A stretch of DNA of 64,000 bases, taken from Dickeya fangzhongdai (GTDB lineage Bacteria; Pseudomonadota; Gammaproteobacteria; Enterobacterales; Enterobacteriaceae). The notes beneath the pieces are model-generated. The model saw only the letters and a list, made by a program, of their open reading frames with translations. It was not told where the DNA came from and did not search any database. How positions within the stretch are numbered: position 1 is the stretch's first letter; the number at the start of each line of letters is the position of its first letter. The position numbers and the translations under genes are program-made. Positions 1-7,900 of the stretch are shown in pieces. Where the stretch lies: contig NZ_CP025003.1 of assembly GCF_002812485.1 (NCBI RefSeq), positions 3,038,001 through 3,102,000 on the forward strand, written 5' to 3'.

Positions 1-26
1 AGGATGGTCAGCAATGTGAGGCTCAT
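1..26 (-). CDS. azlD: AzlD-type branched-chain amino acid export subunit (5' end only)
   Basis: Only the first eight codons (MSLTLLTI) are inside the window; the gene runs off the left edge. The ATG overlaps the azlC stop codon by four bases (ATGA), the usual translational coupling of azlC and azlD. AzlD is the small membrane partner of AzlC in exporters of branched-chain amino acids and their analogues. Identity rests on position and overlap rather than on sequence. Confidence 0.6.
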
Positions 27-754
27 GATGTTTTCCCGTTCAGCAGCAATATTGCGAGGATCCCCGTTGTCGCGCCGACAGGCACATAGGCCGCGCCGGG
101 CCAAAAATGATAGGTCGCCGCCGCGCAAACAAGGCTGACCAGCCACGGCAGTGCGGGCGGCAACCCGCGCCACATCCCTTTTAAAATCACCAGAAAAACG
201 GCGGGGAATGCCATGTCGAAGCCCCATGCAGTCACATCACCGAGAACCGGTCCAACAATGACGCCGACCCCCGTTGAAATAACCCAGGCGAGCCACAGCG
301 CAGATGCCACCCCGGCATAAAACCCCATACTGAAGCCTGAAACACCCTGCCGGCGACGCTTCGCGGCGTCAGCGACACTCATTGCCCAGCTCTCATCACA
401 CATAAAAAACAGCGCCAGAAACGCGTGACGACGCGGAAGATAGGCCAGAAAAGGCGCGAGTGATGCCCCCATGAGAAGATGACGGCTGTTAACCAACATA
501 CTGACGAGCACGATGGTCAGAACATGGGGAGGTGACGTCCAGAGTGACAGCGCAGCGAATTCAGAACCGCCACCGAAATTCAGTCCGGTCATCAACATCA
601 ATTCTGGCGCCGAAAAGCCTTTCTGCACAGCCTGCGCGCCCAGCAATAAGCCGAACGGCACGAACCCAATCATCACCGGGATAGCGGCCAGCAGCCCCCT
701 GCTGAATTCATGGGCAAAGGTTCCGGCATGGGAAAATGTAAAAAAGCGGGACAT
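23..754 (-). CDS. azlC: AzlC family branched-chain amino acid exporter, large subunit
   Basis: A 243-residue inner-membrane protein of the AzlC/YgaZ family. These proteins pair with a small AzlD/YgaH subunit to export valine-like branched-chain amino acids or analogues. The N-terminal half shows the family pattern: a first hydrophobic span around residues 17-40, a GGGSEFA segment near residue 60, the NSRHLLMG motif near residue 90 and a CDESWA motif near residue 120. Several more hydrophobic helices follow. A good ribosome site (AGGAGT) lies 4 bases before the ATG. The gene is followed with a 4-base overlap by azlD. Upstream are a TATAAT-like -10 and a small palindrome. The substrate is inferred from the family only. 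Confidence 0.88.
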   Translation of the reverse strand: MSRFFTFSHAGTFAHEFSRGLLAAIPVMIGFVPFGLLLGAQAVQKGFSAPELMLMTGLNFGGGSEFAALSLWTSPPHVLTIVLVSMLVNSRHLLMGASLAPFLAYLPRRHAFLALFFMCDESWAMSVADAAKRRRQGVSGFSMGFYAGVASALWLAWVISTGVGVIVGPVLGDVTAWGFDMAFPAVFLVILKGMWRGLPPALPWLVSLVCAAATYHFWPGAAYVPVGATTGILAILLLNGKTS

Positions 755-777
755 AAATACTCCTTTCAGGAAGGAAT

Positions 778-829
778 ATTATAAATTTTCGCTGTTGAAA
801 TTGGCGGGCGTATTGGTTGTAAAAACCAA
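778..829 (-). promoter_or_regulatory. azlC promoter -10 and palindrome
   Basis: Read leftwards, a perfect TATAAT hexamer occupies 778-783, just upstream of the azlC ribosome site. No convincing -35 is seen. A 6-bp inverted repeat, TTGGTT-N5-AACCAA, at 813-829 is centred about 50 bases upstream of the predicted transcript start. That is a typical place for an activator or repressor site. The regulator is unknown. Confidence 0.4.
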
Positions 830-847
830 CAATATTGGCATCAGATT

Positions 848-1045
848 TCACACTTTAATCATTTGGCGAAATCCTGAATCATCACTCTGCCAGATTGCCA
901 TACTCAGCCATAAGGCCAGCGCTACGTTTATGGCCGAGCCGAGCGATACCTGAAAATGGATCACTCGCCTTATCCGATTTACCGCAAGGACACGTTTGAA
1001 TGCGGTATGTTGCTGGAGGTACGGAGGTAATATAAGTTGGGTCAT
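848..1045 (-). CDS. Unknown 65-residue ORF behind a LysR-type operator
   Basis: I do not recognise this protein. It starts MTQLILPPYL, has a basic N-terminal half (RVLAVNRIRRV) and one hydrophobic stretch around residues 38-52 (INVALALWLSMAIW), and ends ten or so residues later. It could be a one-span membrane peptide or the remnant of a longer gene. Support for its being real comes from context. A TACAAT -10 lies at 1078-1083 and an operator-like sequence shared with the neighbouring oxidoreductase and LysR genes lies at 1104-1130. The stop is about 90 bases before azlC, so a transcript could run on into azlCD. The ribosome site is weak. Confidence 0.3.
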   Translation of the reverse strand: MTQLILPPYLQQHTAFKRVLAVNRIRRVIHFQVSLGSAINVALALWLSMAIWQSDDSGFRQMIKV

Positions 1046-1103
1046 GTAAATACCGGTTAAATAATTCGCTGAAGTGTATTGTAATTCAATAAAACAATAA
1101 CTG

Positions 1104-1130
1104 GGGAATGTGCTTCTCAGGTGAAGGGAC
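1104..1130. promoter_or_regulatory. Putative LysR-regulator operator, site A
   Basis: The core is an imperfect palindrome, GGGAATGTGCTTCTC (1104-1118), followed by a further half site GGGAC at 1126. The half sites start 22 bp apart, two helical turns. The same arrangement occurs upstream of the OYE gene and of the lysR-type gene. The site lies about 60-85 bp upstream of the 65-residue ORF and just upstream of its candidate -10. Confidence 0.45.
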
Positions 1131-1167
1131 GTATTTATTCACTACATTTTTTATTGCCGTTCATAAA

Positions 1168-1196
1168 TCAAAAAAAGCCCACTGCATGAGTGGGCT
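1168..1196 (-). terminator. Intrinsic terminator of the OYE gene
   Basis: Read leftwards, a perfect 8-bp stem (AGCCCACT paired with AGTGGGCT) with a 5-base loop is followed by a run of T. It lies 15 bases after the stop of the flavin oxidoreductase gene and separates that transcript from the azlC unit. Confidence 0.85.
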
Positions 1197-1210
1197 GCCG
1201 GGAATATCAA

Positions 1211-2368
1211 TCAAAGATAAGTCACATTATCTATCTGTCGGGCAGAGTCATTTTTGAGGCCAAGTATATCGAAACCCGGCATATCCCGAATAAACTCCAG
1301 GAAGGGAGGCTTGATGCCTAAATCGTCCAAATCGGCGGCATGCAAGTGGTAACGAATCGTATCTTCATGCCCAGAAACCACCTTTTCAACCCAGTTAGGT
1401 TCAATAATAAGCTGATGACCCAGCGCAACAAAATCAATACCGCTCTGCATCACTTCTTCGGCCTGTTCAGGCGTTCTGACATTACCTACCGCAATAACCG
1501 GTTTTTTATGACTTTCTTGCTTAATCTGCGTAATAATCGGCGCCGTATTGTCTTTATCACGTATTGATGAACGCCATACCGACCCCATAGAAACATGGAT
1601 ATAATCAAGTTCGGTTTGCTGCAATTTCCCGACGAAATATTTGGTGTCATCCAGCGTGATGCCGGGTTCTTCAATTTCCTCCGGCGATAACCGATATCCC
1701 ACAATAAATGAAGGCGATGCATATTTGTTTTTGATCTTCATCACTTCATCGATTACGGTCAGGGGCAGGTTTAATCTTTTATCAAGACTTCCGCCCCATT
1801 CATCGGTACGCCGGTTGGAGTGAGGCGAAACAAATTGCTGCAATAAATACGTATTGGCGCCATGCAGTTCGATCCCATCAAAGCCGGCCTGAATCGCTCT
1901 TCGCGTCGCCTGAGCAAAATCGCTGATTAGGCTGACGACCTCGGCGGAACTGAGTTCACGTGGCGTCTCAGCACCATTTCGCGGCGCGGCCACGGCGCTG
2001 GCGCTAACCGGCTGCAATCCGCGGGTTATCAATGAATTAGTCATTCGCCCTGCGCTGAAAATTTGCAGAATGGCTTTTGCCCCGCGTGATTTAATAGCAT
2101 GAGCCAATTTTGCAAGCCCGGGGATTTTACTGTCGTCATCAGCGCCCAGTTGCCCTTCAAATCCTTTACCTTCCTTATTAATGTACGCTACCGGTGTAAT
2201 AAACAAACCTACGCCGCCCGCACGCTGTTGCATATAATTTATTTCTTCCAGCGTTACGGTTCCGTCCTCGAAAGACATCTGTTCAGTCATGGGTGGAAGC
2301 ACGACACGGTTTTTAATCACAACGCCATTGGGAAGTGTTATAGGTTTAAGAAAACGATAATCCTTCAT
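1211..2368 (-). CDS. NADH:flavin oxidoreductase, Old Yellow Enzyme family
   Basis: A 385-residue FMN-dependent (beta/alpha)8 barrel oxidoreductase of the OYE superfamily, closest in style to YqiG/BaiC-type NADH-dependent ene-reductases. The start is the ATG of MKDYRFLKPI, with TGGAG seven bases upstream; a longer reading frame exists but lacks a ribosome site. Visible family features are VVLPPMTE at the barrel start, ILQIFSAGRM, FDGIELHGANTYLLQQFVSP (the substrate-binding HGAN) and RRTDEWGGSLDKR, followed by the phosphate-binding GNVRTPEQAEE. It reduces activated C=C bonds in its family; the true substrate is unknown. It lies downstream of a codirectional LysR-type regulator gene and is probably controlled by it, because both promoters share an operator-like sequence. 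Base composition looks lower in G+C than in the neighbouring core genes. Confidence 0.85.
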   Translation of the reverse strand: MKDYRFLKPITLPNGVVIKNRVVLPPMTEQMSFEDGTVTLEEINYMQQRAGGVGLFITPVAYINKEGKGFEGQLGADDDSKIPGLAKLAHAIKSRGAKAILQIFSAGRMTNSLITRGLQPVSASAVAAPRNGAETPRELSSAEVVSLISDFAQATRRAIQAGFDGIELHGANTYLLQQFVSPHSNRRTDEWGGSLDKRLNLPLTVIDEVMKIKNKYASPSFIVGYRLSPEEIEEPGITLDDTKYFVGKLQQTELDYIHVSMGSVWRSSIRDKDNTAPIITQIKQESHKKPVIAVGNVRTPEQAEEVMQSGIDFVALGHQLIIEPNWVEKVVSGHEDTIRYHLHAADLDDLGIKPPFLEFIRDMPGFDILGLKNDSARQIDNVTYL

Positions 2369-2420
2369 TTTTGCTCCAGAATGATAATAACTACATCGGT
2401 AAGATTTATCTGTTATTCGC

Positions 2421-2465
2421 ATACTAGAGGAAAGATTAGGGAATGTGCTTCCCATAACAGGGGAA
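2421..2465 (-). promoter_or_regulatory. OYE promoter region and putative LysR-regulator operator, site B
   Basis: A perfect palindrome core GGGAATGTGCTTCCC (2439-2453) is followed by GGGAA at 2461, half sites 22 bp apart as in site A. A TAGTAT hexamer at 2421-2426 is a candidate -10 for the leftward oxidoreductase gene, so the site overlaps or abuts the -35 region. Confidence 0.5.
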
Positions 2466-2520
2466 CGTGGAGAGCGGATGTGAAACGAAGGCATTAACGC
2501 CATACATCGCATTAATGCCA

Positions 2521-2648
2521 TATCCCCGTCATACTTCAAGTCACAAGAGCGCTGGCGGCACTTGTGCCCCCAACTACTGACTTATTCAGACAACTGAAGA
2601 TTCACTCGGTTACCGCCGTCATTCAACACGAATTATTTTGGCTATAAC
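2521..2648. repeat. Degenerate ERIC element
   Basis: About 127 bp long, the canonical ERIC length. The left end matches ERIC (CCCGTCATACTTCAAG), and the right half has recognisable GATTCACTCG, TACCGCCGTC and GAATTATTTTGG segments, while the middle has drifted. It lies between the oxidoreductase and LysR genes. Confidence 0.75.
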
Positions 2649-2679
2649 ATAAAAAAAACAAAAATGAGAAGAATTTAAC

Positions 2680-3600
2680 CTAGCTTATTGTTCGCCAGGG
2701 TACGTCTTTGTTTCGCCATTCATCGGCGATTAAATCAACAAAGCCTCGAACTCTGGGCGACAGATGTCTTTTACATGGATAGATTATCCGTACCGGCTCA
2801 GGTTCTATTTTAAATTCCGTTAAGATAGCAACCAACTCGCCATTCTCAAGCGCCTGAAAGGCCAGATAATCGGGTAATTGAATAATACCAAATCCAGCAA
2901 TGGCCGAAGATAACATGGCTTCTGAACTATCAATATCCATGCGGCTTGGTCCGTCATAAATAAACTCCCCGGACGGAGTAATATAACGCCAGTTTCGGCG
3001 CTTCTCAGCGCTACGGAAAAAAACGGTGTCGTGTTTGCTTAATTCCTCCGGAGTCGCAGGAACGCCACGCCTTGCCAGGTATTCAGGCGAGGCGCAAGTC
3101 ACCATATGCTGCGTCGCGATGGTGCGCGTGAGTATCCGCGAGTCGTCTTTGGGCTCGCCAATGCGGATAGCGATATCAAACCCTTCTTCGATAAGGTCGA
3201 CGTAGCGATCGGTAAACACAATATCGGCTCTCAGCTCCGGCCATTTTTTCAAAAATCGATCGATAACGGGCAGTACGTGCCGTTGCCCTAACGAGAGCGG
3301 CGCGGTTAACCGCAGGGTTCCGGTAGGTTTTTCCCGCCGGCGCGCCATGGTTGCGTCGACCTCTTCCAGATCCTCAAGAATTTGTTTGCACCGCTCATAC
3401 ATGATGCGCCCCTCTTCCGTAAGGCTGAGCTGGCGCGTCGTCCGGTTGAGCAGCCTGACGCCCAACTGAGATTCCAGCCTTGTGATGCTTTTTCCAATGG
3501 CCGAACGGGACAAACCCACACTGCCGGAGGCGCGCGTGTAACTCCCGAAGTCAACAGCAGCCACAAAGGCCGCTATGTCACCTATACGATTCAGTTCCAT
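2680..3600 (-). CDS. LysR-type transcriptional regulator
   Basis: A 306-residue LysR-family regulator. The N-terminal winged helix-turn-helix (about residues 1-60) contains the typical GSYTRASGSVGLSRSAIGKS recognition region and RLESQLGVRLLNRTTR. The rest is the LysR substrate-binding domain, with RLTAPLSLGQRHVLP and FDIAIRIGEPKDD as in the subgroup often found beside oxidoreductase genes. It probably senses a small molecule and controls the adjacent flavin oxidoreductase gene downstream. Its own promoter contains two copies of the operator-like sequence found at the oxidoreductase promoter and upstream of the azlC unit, suggesting autoregulation. The ligand is unknown. Confidence 0.9.
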   Translation of the reverse strand: MELNRIGDIAAFVAAVDFGSYTRASGSVGLSRSAIGKSITRLESQLGVRLLNRTTRQLSLTEEGRIMYERCKQILEDLEEVDATMARRREKPTGTLRLTAPLSLGQRHVLPVIDRFLKKWPELRADIVFTDRYVDLIEEGFDIAIRIGEPKDDSRILTRTIATQHMVTCASPEYLARRGVPATPEELSKHDTVFFRSAEKRRNWRYITPSGEFIYDGPSRMDIDSSEAMLSSAIAGFGIIQLPDYLAFQALENGELVAILTEFKIEPEPVRIIYPCKRHLSPRVRGFVDLIADEWRNKDVPWRTIS

Positions 3601-3616
3601 AATCTCGCTCTTTGCA

Positions 3617-3657
3617 GGGAAGTGCCTTCCTTCCCATAATTAGGGAATCATATTCCC
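3617..3657 (-). promoter_or_regulatory. Putative LysR-regulator operators, site C (two tandem copies)
   Basis: Two copies of the palindromic core lie just upstream of the lysR-type start codon: GGGAAGTGCCTTCCT at 3617-3631 and GGGAATCATATTCCC at 3643-3657. On the leftward strand the second copy is followed by a GGGAA half site (3635-3631), again 22 bp from the first half site. The position overlaps the expected core promoter, which fits autorepression. Confidence 0.5.
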
Positions 3658-3863
3658 CAAATTATCGATTACTCATCGCATTAGCTTAACAACAAGCCGT
3701 TAGCAGGGAGGAACTATTTTTGTACATCAGCCAGGCAGCACCTTTTTACTCACATAGCTCATCGCTTTTTGGGTGCAGTGAGTGAGAATATTAGCGGTGT
3801 AGCCGGCTTTCGAGTCGGATACCGCGTTCAGTTAGTCGTGGGGGCGTTCAACGCCGAATGAGG

Positions 3864-4121
3864 TTAGCACTCGTTGTACGGGTTAACGCCAGCCGGTGGC
3901 GCAGACTGACGCAAGTCGCCGCAATCCATGTACTGAGGAATCAAATTATTACGGCGATTTTTTGATAGCAGGCGATAGTACCTGAATAACGCCGGATCAC
4001 CCGCGTATACCATTGCCAGACCAGCCGGCAGCGCCCCAGGCACCTGGCTCATTTCGCACCGACAGGCAGATATTCTTCGTGCATTTGCGCAACAAGTTTG
4101 TGTAAAAACAATAAATCGCAC
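3864..4121 (-). CDS. Possible hypothetical protein, 85 residues
   Basis: I do not recognise this reading frame. The C-terminal two thirds (from about residue 30, LPAGLAMVYAGDPALFRYYR onwards) has a protein-like composition, with charged and aromatic residues and two cysteines. The N-terminal part looks random, and no convincing ribosome site precedes the first ATG. It could be a real small protein with a later start, a gene remnant or chance. It is the only candidate gene in the 870-bp gap between the LysR gene and pykF. Confidence 0.2.
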   Translation of the reverse strand: MRFIVFTQTCCANARRISACRCEMSQVPGALPAGLAMVYAGDPALFRYYRLLSKNRRNNLIPQYMDCGDLRQSAPPAGVNPYNEC

Positions 4122-4172
4122 ATTTTTTTGCGCAAGAGCACGAAAATACGCGTTATCCTTCCGTTCAATGGC

Positions 4173-4231
4173 TTGTATCTCTTTGCCTGATAACTATAAT
4201 ACGGAACGTCGTTTCATTGAATGGTTTCAGC
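4173..4231 (+). promoter_or_regulatory. pykF promoter with Cra-type operator
   Basis: A -35 TTGTAT at 4173-4178 and a perfect -10 TATAAT at 4195-4200 are spaced by 16 bp. Just downstream of the expected start, TTGAATGGTTTCAGC at 4217-4231 matches the Cra (FruR) consensus half sites TGAAWC/GWTTCA with one change. Cra represses pykF in E. coli from a site downstream of the promoter, and the location here would act the same way. Confidence 0.6.
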
Positions 4232-4279
4232 GAATCCACGTGCCACTGACAAAAACACAACTAACAACACAATCCTCAG

Positions 4280-4321
4280 GGATATTGCCGCCTCGCCCAC
4301 TCTTGATTATGGGCAATATCC
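4280..4321 (+). other. Long hairpin in the pykF 5' leader
   Basis: GGATATTGCC (4280-4289) and GGCAATATCC (4312-4321) form a perfect 10-bp inverted repeat around a 22-base loop. It lies inside the predicted 265-nt pykF leader, about 150 bases before the start codon. No U-run follows, so it is not an intrinsic terminator. Confidence 0.5.
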
Positions 4322-4471
4322 GGCCACGTGCAGCTTCCTCTCCCTCGCCTGTCACCATCTATACTTATCATTCTCTCGCAGTCGCAAACGTATTATCCCC
4401 GGAGGTTCAGCTTCGGTTAACCGCCGGTCACCCTGTTTTTTTATCCATCACAACTTGTAGAAACTACCGTT

Positions 4472-5884
4472 ATGAAAAAGACTAAAATCGTTTGTACCAT
4501 CGGCCCGAAAACCGAATCAGAGGAAGTACTGGGCAAACTGCTGAACGCAGGCATGAATGTAATGCGCCTGAATTTCTCCCACGGTGACTACGCCGAGCAT
4601 GGTCAACGTATCAAGAACCTGCGCGCCATCACGGAAAAAACCGGCCAGAAAGCAGCGATCCTGCTGGATACCAAAGGCCCGGAAATCCGGACCATCAAGC
4701 TGGAAAACGGCGCGGACGCCTCCCTGACCGCCGGTCAGACTTTCACCTTCACGACCGACCAGAGCGTCATCGGCAATAAGGAACGCGTGGCGGTAACCTA
4801 TGCCGGTTTTGCCAACGACCTGAGCGTCGGCAACACCGTACTGGTCGACGACGGCCTGATCGGTATGGAAGTCATCGAGATCAAGGGCGGCGAAGTTATC
4901 TGTAAAGTGCTGAACAACGGCGATCTGGGTGAAAACAAGGGCGTTAACCTGCCGGGCGTTTCCATCCAATTGCCTGCGCTGGCGGAAAAAGACAAACGCG
5001 ACCTGATTTTCGGCTGCGAGCAAGGCGTCGATTTCGTAGCGGCGTCCTTTATCCGTAAACGTTCCGACGTGGAAGAGATCCGCGCCCACCTGAAACAGCA
5101 TGGCGGCGAGCACATCCAGATCATCTCCAAGATTGAAAACCAGGAAGGTCTGAACAACTTCGACGACATTCTGGAAGCCTCTGACGGCATCATGGTAGCC
5201 CGCGGCGACCTGGGCGTTGAGATCCCGGTCGAAGAAGTGATCTTCGCTCAGAAGATGATGATCGAAAAATGCAACCAGGCTCGCAAAGTGGTGATCACCG
5301 CGACCCAGATGCTGGACTCGATGATCAAGAACCCGCGTCCGACCCGCGCTGAAGCCGGTGACGTCGCCAACGCCATCATCGACGGCACCGACGCAGTGAT
5401 GCTGTCCGGCGAGAGCGCCAAAGGCAAATATCCGCTGGAAGCGGTCACCATCATGGCAACCATCTGCGAACGCACCGATAAAGTGATGAAATCGCGTCTG
5501 GATAAACTGCAAAACACCAGCAAACTGCGCATTACCGAAGCGGTATGCCGCGGTGCGGTGGAAACTGCAGAGAAACTGGAAGCGCCGCTGATCGTCGTCG
5601 CCACCCACGGCGGCAAATCCGCCAAATCCATTCGTAAGTACTTCCCGAATGCCCGCATTCTGGCGCTGACCACCAACGAAATCACCGCGCGTCAGCTGCT
5701 GCTGAGCAAAGGCGTGGAAACGCTGCTGGTGAAAGAGATCGCGTCTACCGATGATTTCTACCGCATCGGCAAGGAAGCGGCGCTGAAGAGCGGCTTCGCT
5801 CAGGAAGGCGACGTAGTGGTGATGGTTTCCGGCGCGCTGGTGTCGAGCGGCACCACCAATACCTCTTCGGTACACCGCCTGTAA
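4472..5884 (+). CDS. pykF: Pyruvate kinase I
   Basis: A 470-residue pyruvate kinase, the same length as E. coli PykF. It converts phosphoenolpyruvate and ADP to pyruvate and ATP, the last step of glycolysis, in the cytoplasm as a fructose-1,6-bisphosphate-activated tetramer. It starts [20 protein letters not shown]. The catalytic segments [10 protein letters not shown] (about residue 68) and the PK signature around ISKIENQEG, with [18 protein letters not shown], are intact, as are [13 protein letters not shown] and [12 protein letters not shown]. The C-terminal regulatory domain ends [12 protein letters not shown] as in type I enzymes. It is monocistronic, with its own promoter, a Cra-type site and a terminator. 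PpsA, encoded 15 kb away, catalyses the opposing reaction. Confidence 0.98.
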   Translation: MKKTKIVCTIGPKTESEEVLGKLLNAGMNVMRLNFSHGDYAEHGQRIKNLRAITEKTGQKAAILLDTKGPEIRTIKLENGADASLTAGQTFTFTTDQSVIGNKERVAVTYAGFANDLSVGNTVLVDDGLIGMEVIEIKGGEVICKVLNNGDLGENKGVNLPGVSIQLPALAEKDKRDLIFGCEQGVDFVAASFIRKRSDVEEIRAHLKQHGGEHIQIISKIENQEGLNNFDDILEASDGIMVARGDLGVEIPVEEVIFAQKMMIEKCNQARKVVITATQMLDSMIKNPRPTRAEAGDVANAIIDGTDAVMLSGESAKGKYPLEAVTIMATICERTDKVMKSRLDKLQNTSKLRITEAVCRGAVETAEKLEAPLIVVATHGGKSAKSIRKYFPNARILALTTNEITARQLLLSKGVETLLVKEIASTDDFYRIGKEAALKSGFAQEGDVVVMVSGALVSSGTTNTSSVHRL

Positions 5885-5904
5885 TTCGATAATGAGAATA
5901 TTTC

Positions 5905-5928
5905 AAAGCGCCCTGCGGGGCGCTTTTT
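5905..5928 (+). terminator. pykF intrinsic terminator
   Basis: The GC-rich stem AGCGCCC/GGGCGCT is followed by TTTTT, 20 bases after the pykF stop codon. Confidence 0.9.
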
Positions 5929-6135
5929 ATTTTGTCGCCATGTTTATCGCTGATAAATAGCGCGATCGGTTATACAAAAAAGGTATATCCGCGGCCGTGA
6001 AGGTCGGAGTAATCTGATAAGATAGCGCTGTTTTCCTTACTTTTTTAACCTGTCTGTAAAACTCGATGATTCTTTGAGCGAACGATCAAAATTAAGCATG
6101 TTCCCATCAAAAATTTATTCTCATCAGAAAACGGT

Positions 6136-6154
6136 TTGTGTAATACTTGTAACG
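6136..6154 (+). promoter_or_regulatory. lpp promoter
   Basis: The segment TTTGTGTAATACTTGTAACG and the following leader to the ATG are nearly identical to the very strong E. coli lpp promoter and leader. The -10 is AATACT at 6142-6147, and the expected start is near G6154, giving a 37-nt leader with the GAGGGTATTAATA ribosome site. Confidence 0.9.
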
Positions 6155-6191
6155 CTACATGGAGATTAACTCAATTTAGAGGGTATTAATA

Positions 6192-6428
6192 ATGAATCGT
6201 ACTAAACTGGTACTGGGCGCGGTAATCCTGGGTTCCACTCTGCTGGCTGGTTGCTCCAGCAATGCTAAACTGGATCAGCTGTCTTCTGACGTTTCTTCTC
6301 TGAACGAAAAAGTATCTGCTCTGACCAGCAAAGTTGACGCTCTGGCTACCGACGTGCAGGCTGCTAAAGACGACGCAGCTCGTGCTAACCAGCGCCTGGA
6401 CAACCAGGTTCGTACTTACAAGAAGTAA
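6192..6428 (+). CDS. lpp: Major outer membrane (Braun) lipoprotein
   Basis: A 78-residue precursor. The signal peptide ends in the lipobox LAGC, so the lipid-modified cysteine is residue 21. The mature part is one long heptad-repeat helix ([20 protein letters not shown]) that trimerises, and it ends in lysine (TYKK), the residue linked to diaminopimelate in peptidoglycan. It tethers the outer membrane to the wall. The linkage is made by L,D-transpeptidases of the ErfK/YbiS/YcfS type. The neighbouring ldtE belongs to the same fold family but, in E. coli, makes 3-3 crosslinks instead. Promoter, leader and terminator are all of the strongly expressed E. coli type. Confidence 0.98.
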   Translation: MNRTKLVLGAVILGSTLLAGCSSNAKLDQLSSDVSSLNEKVSALTSKVDALATDVQAAKDDAARANQRLDNQVRTYKK

Positions 6429-6442
6429 GAACTGGTTGAATG

Positions 6443-6474
6443 AAAAATGGCGCACATTGTGCGCCATTTTTTTT
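6443..6474 (+). terminator. lpp intrinsic terminator
   Basis: The stem AAATGGCGCACA paired with TGTGCGCCATTT has a tiny loop and is followed by a long T-run. It lies just after the lpp stop. Confidence 0.95.
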
Positions 6475-6659
6475 GCCCTTCCCTTTGCTCTCACCACACC
6501 GTCTTCCTGAGCGTGCCGCTCGCCTTATTGCACATCGCGTTACCGGGCATCGCCTTACCAAACACAAGTCTGGCGTGTCAGAACGCCCGTTTATAACGTC
6601 CTGACACAGGTGGTGGGTAAGGTGGTAGTAGTTAAAGTGAGTAGTTAAGGCAATAATAG

Positions 6660-7658
6660 TCAGTGCGACGGGGATGTCACCACCGCCGATATCGGCGCCC
6701 CTTGCTGTTGCAGCAGCGGCTGATGAGGAACGCTCTGCCCGGCATTGACCAGCACCGGCATACCGGAACGGCGCACAATCGCGTCCTGAGCCGCTTCGGC
6801 ATCGGTATCGTCATTGTGGATAAAGGCTTTTACCTTCTGGCTCAGCGCAATCGGCATGGTCTGCGGGTCATCCTTATCGGTGCGCGACAGCGGCTGATGC
6901 ACTTCCACATAGCGTTTCCCGTCAGGTTCCACCGCAATCTTGATCGGTTCATTGATGATCTGTACCCGGGTGCCTACCGGCACGTCATTAAACAGCGCTT
7001 CAATATCTTCCGGACGCAGACGGATACAACCGGAACTCACCCGCATACCGATGCCGAAATCGGCATTCGTGCCATGAATCGAGTACACGCCGCCGCTTTT
7101 CTCCAGCCGTAACGCGAACAATCCCATCGGGTTGTCCGGCCCGCCGGGCACGACCGCCGGCAGCGTAATCCCCTGCTCTTTATAGTGACGACGAATGTTG
7201 GCGGTAGGGATCCAGGTCGGATTCGGACGCCGCTCGATAACGCGGGTCACCATCACCGGCGTATTGCGGCCAAGCTGACCGATGCCGATCGGATAGACGA
7301 CCACCGTATTTTTCCCTTTCGGGAAATAGTACAGCCGCAGTTCCGCCAGATTGACCACCACCCCTTCCCGCGGCGTATCCGGCAGCAGCATCTGCAACGG
7401 AACCGTCAGGCTGGAGCCGGGCTTGGGCAGGTAGGGGTCGGTGCCGGGGTTGGCTTCCAGCATACCGAGCAGGCCGATTTTGAATTTGGAAGCGATGGTT
7501 TCCAGCGGATGCCCGTCATTGGGCACGGTATAGGTGATATTTTCCCCGATCAGACGACTATCAGGGGGTGGCAGAGGATATTCCGTCGCACTGGCAGGCT
7601 GCATGCCCGCCAGACAGGAGGTAAACAATAATCCCATCAGGGTAAGCGCACGTTTCAT
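6660..7658 (-). CDS. ldtE: L,D-transpeptidase LdtE (YnhG)
   Basis: A 332-residue periplasmic enzyme that forms meso-DAP to meso-DAP (3-3) peptidoglycan crosslinks. Features in order are a signal peptide (cleavage expected after ASA, residue 24), a LysM-like peptidoglycan-binding segment (about 41-88) and the YkuD catalytic domain. The catalytic motif places His195 in SIHGTN and Cys211 in SSGCIRL. The C-terminal tail beyond about residue 250 is variable. It lies between lpp and sufE as in E. coli, read against lpp. LdtD and the matching 3-3 endopeptidase MepK are encoded at 53-55 kb. Confidence 0.93.
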   Translation of the reverse strand: MKRALTLMGLLFTSCLAGMQPASATEYPLPPPDSRLIGENITYTVPNDGHPLETIASKFKIGLLGMLEANPGTDPYLPKPGSSLTVPLQMLLPDTPREGVVVNLAELRLYYFPKGKNTVVVYPIGIGQLGRNTPVMVTRVIERRPNPTWIPTANIRRHYKEQGITLPAVVPGGPDNPMGLFALRLEKSGGVYSIHGTNADFGIGMRVSSGCIRLRPEDIEALFNDVPVGTRVQIINEPIKIAVEPDGKRYVEVHQPLSRTDKDDPQTMPIALSQKVKAFIHNDDTDAEAAQDAIVRRSGMPVLVNAGQSVPHQPLLQQQGAPISAVVTSPSH

Positions 7659-7900
7659 TATCGGTTTCCTGTTTTACTGCTGAAGATCGGGTGAGCGCCA
7701 GAGCGCGACACGAGGTCACGCCCTAAAAAGGCGCGGGTGAATTGCCGTTGGCAGACACCTTCTTTCTTATTGCTTATCAATAGGTTGAATCTCTTTTGAT
7801 CATTGGAAGTTCCCAAGGATAAAAGCAGGTTAGCAGGAAATCCACCGGATGGATTCTGAAATGTGACGTATCAGGGCGCGGGAGCCGCGCCCTGCGGGCG

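Noticed and set aside
1..3660. Genomic island or prophage remnant at the left end
   Set aside because: No integrase, tRNA or direct repeats are seen. Lower G+C and unusual content make it accessory, but transfer cannot be shown from this window.
4517..5875. Long open frame on the strand opposite pykF
   Set aside because: It mirrors pykF exactly, lacks a ribosome site and has biased composition typical of antisense frames in GC-rich genes.
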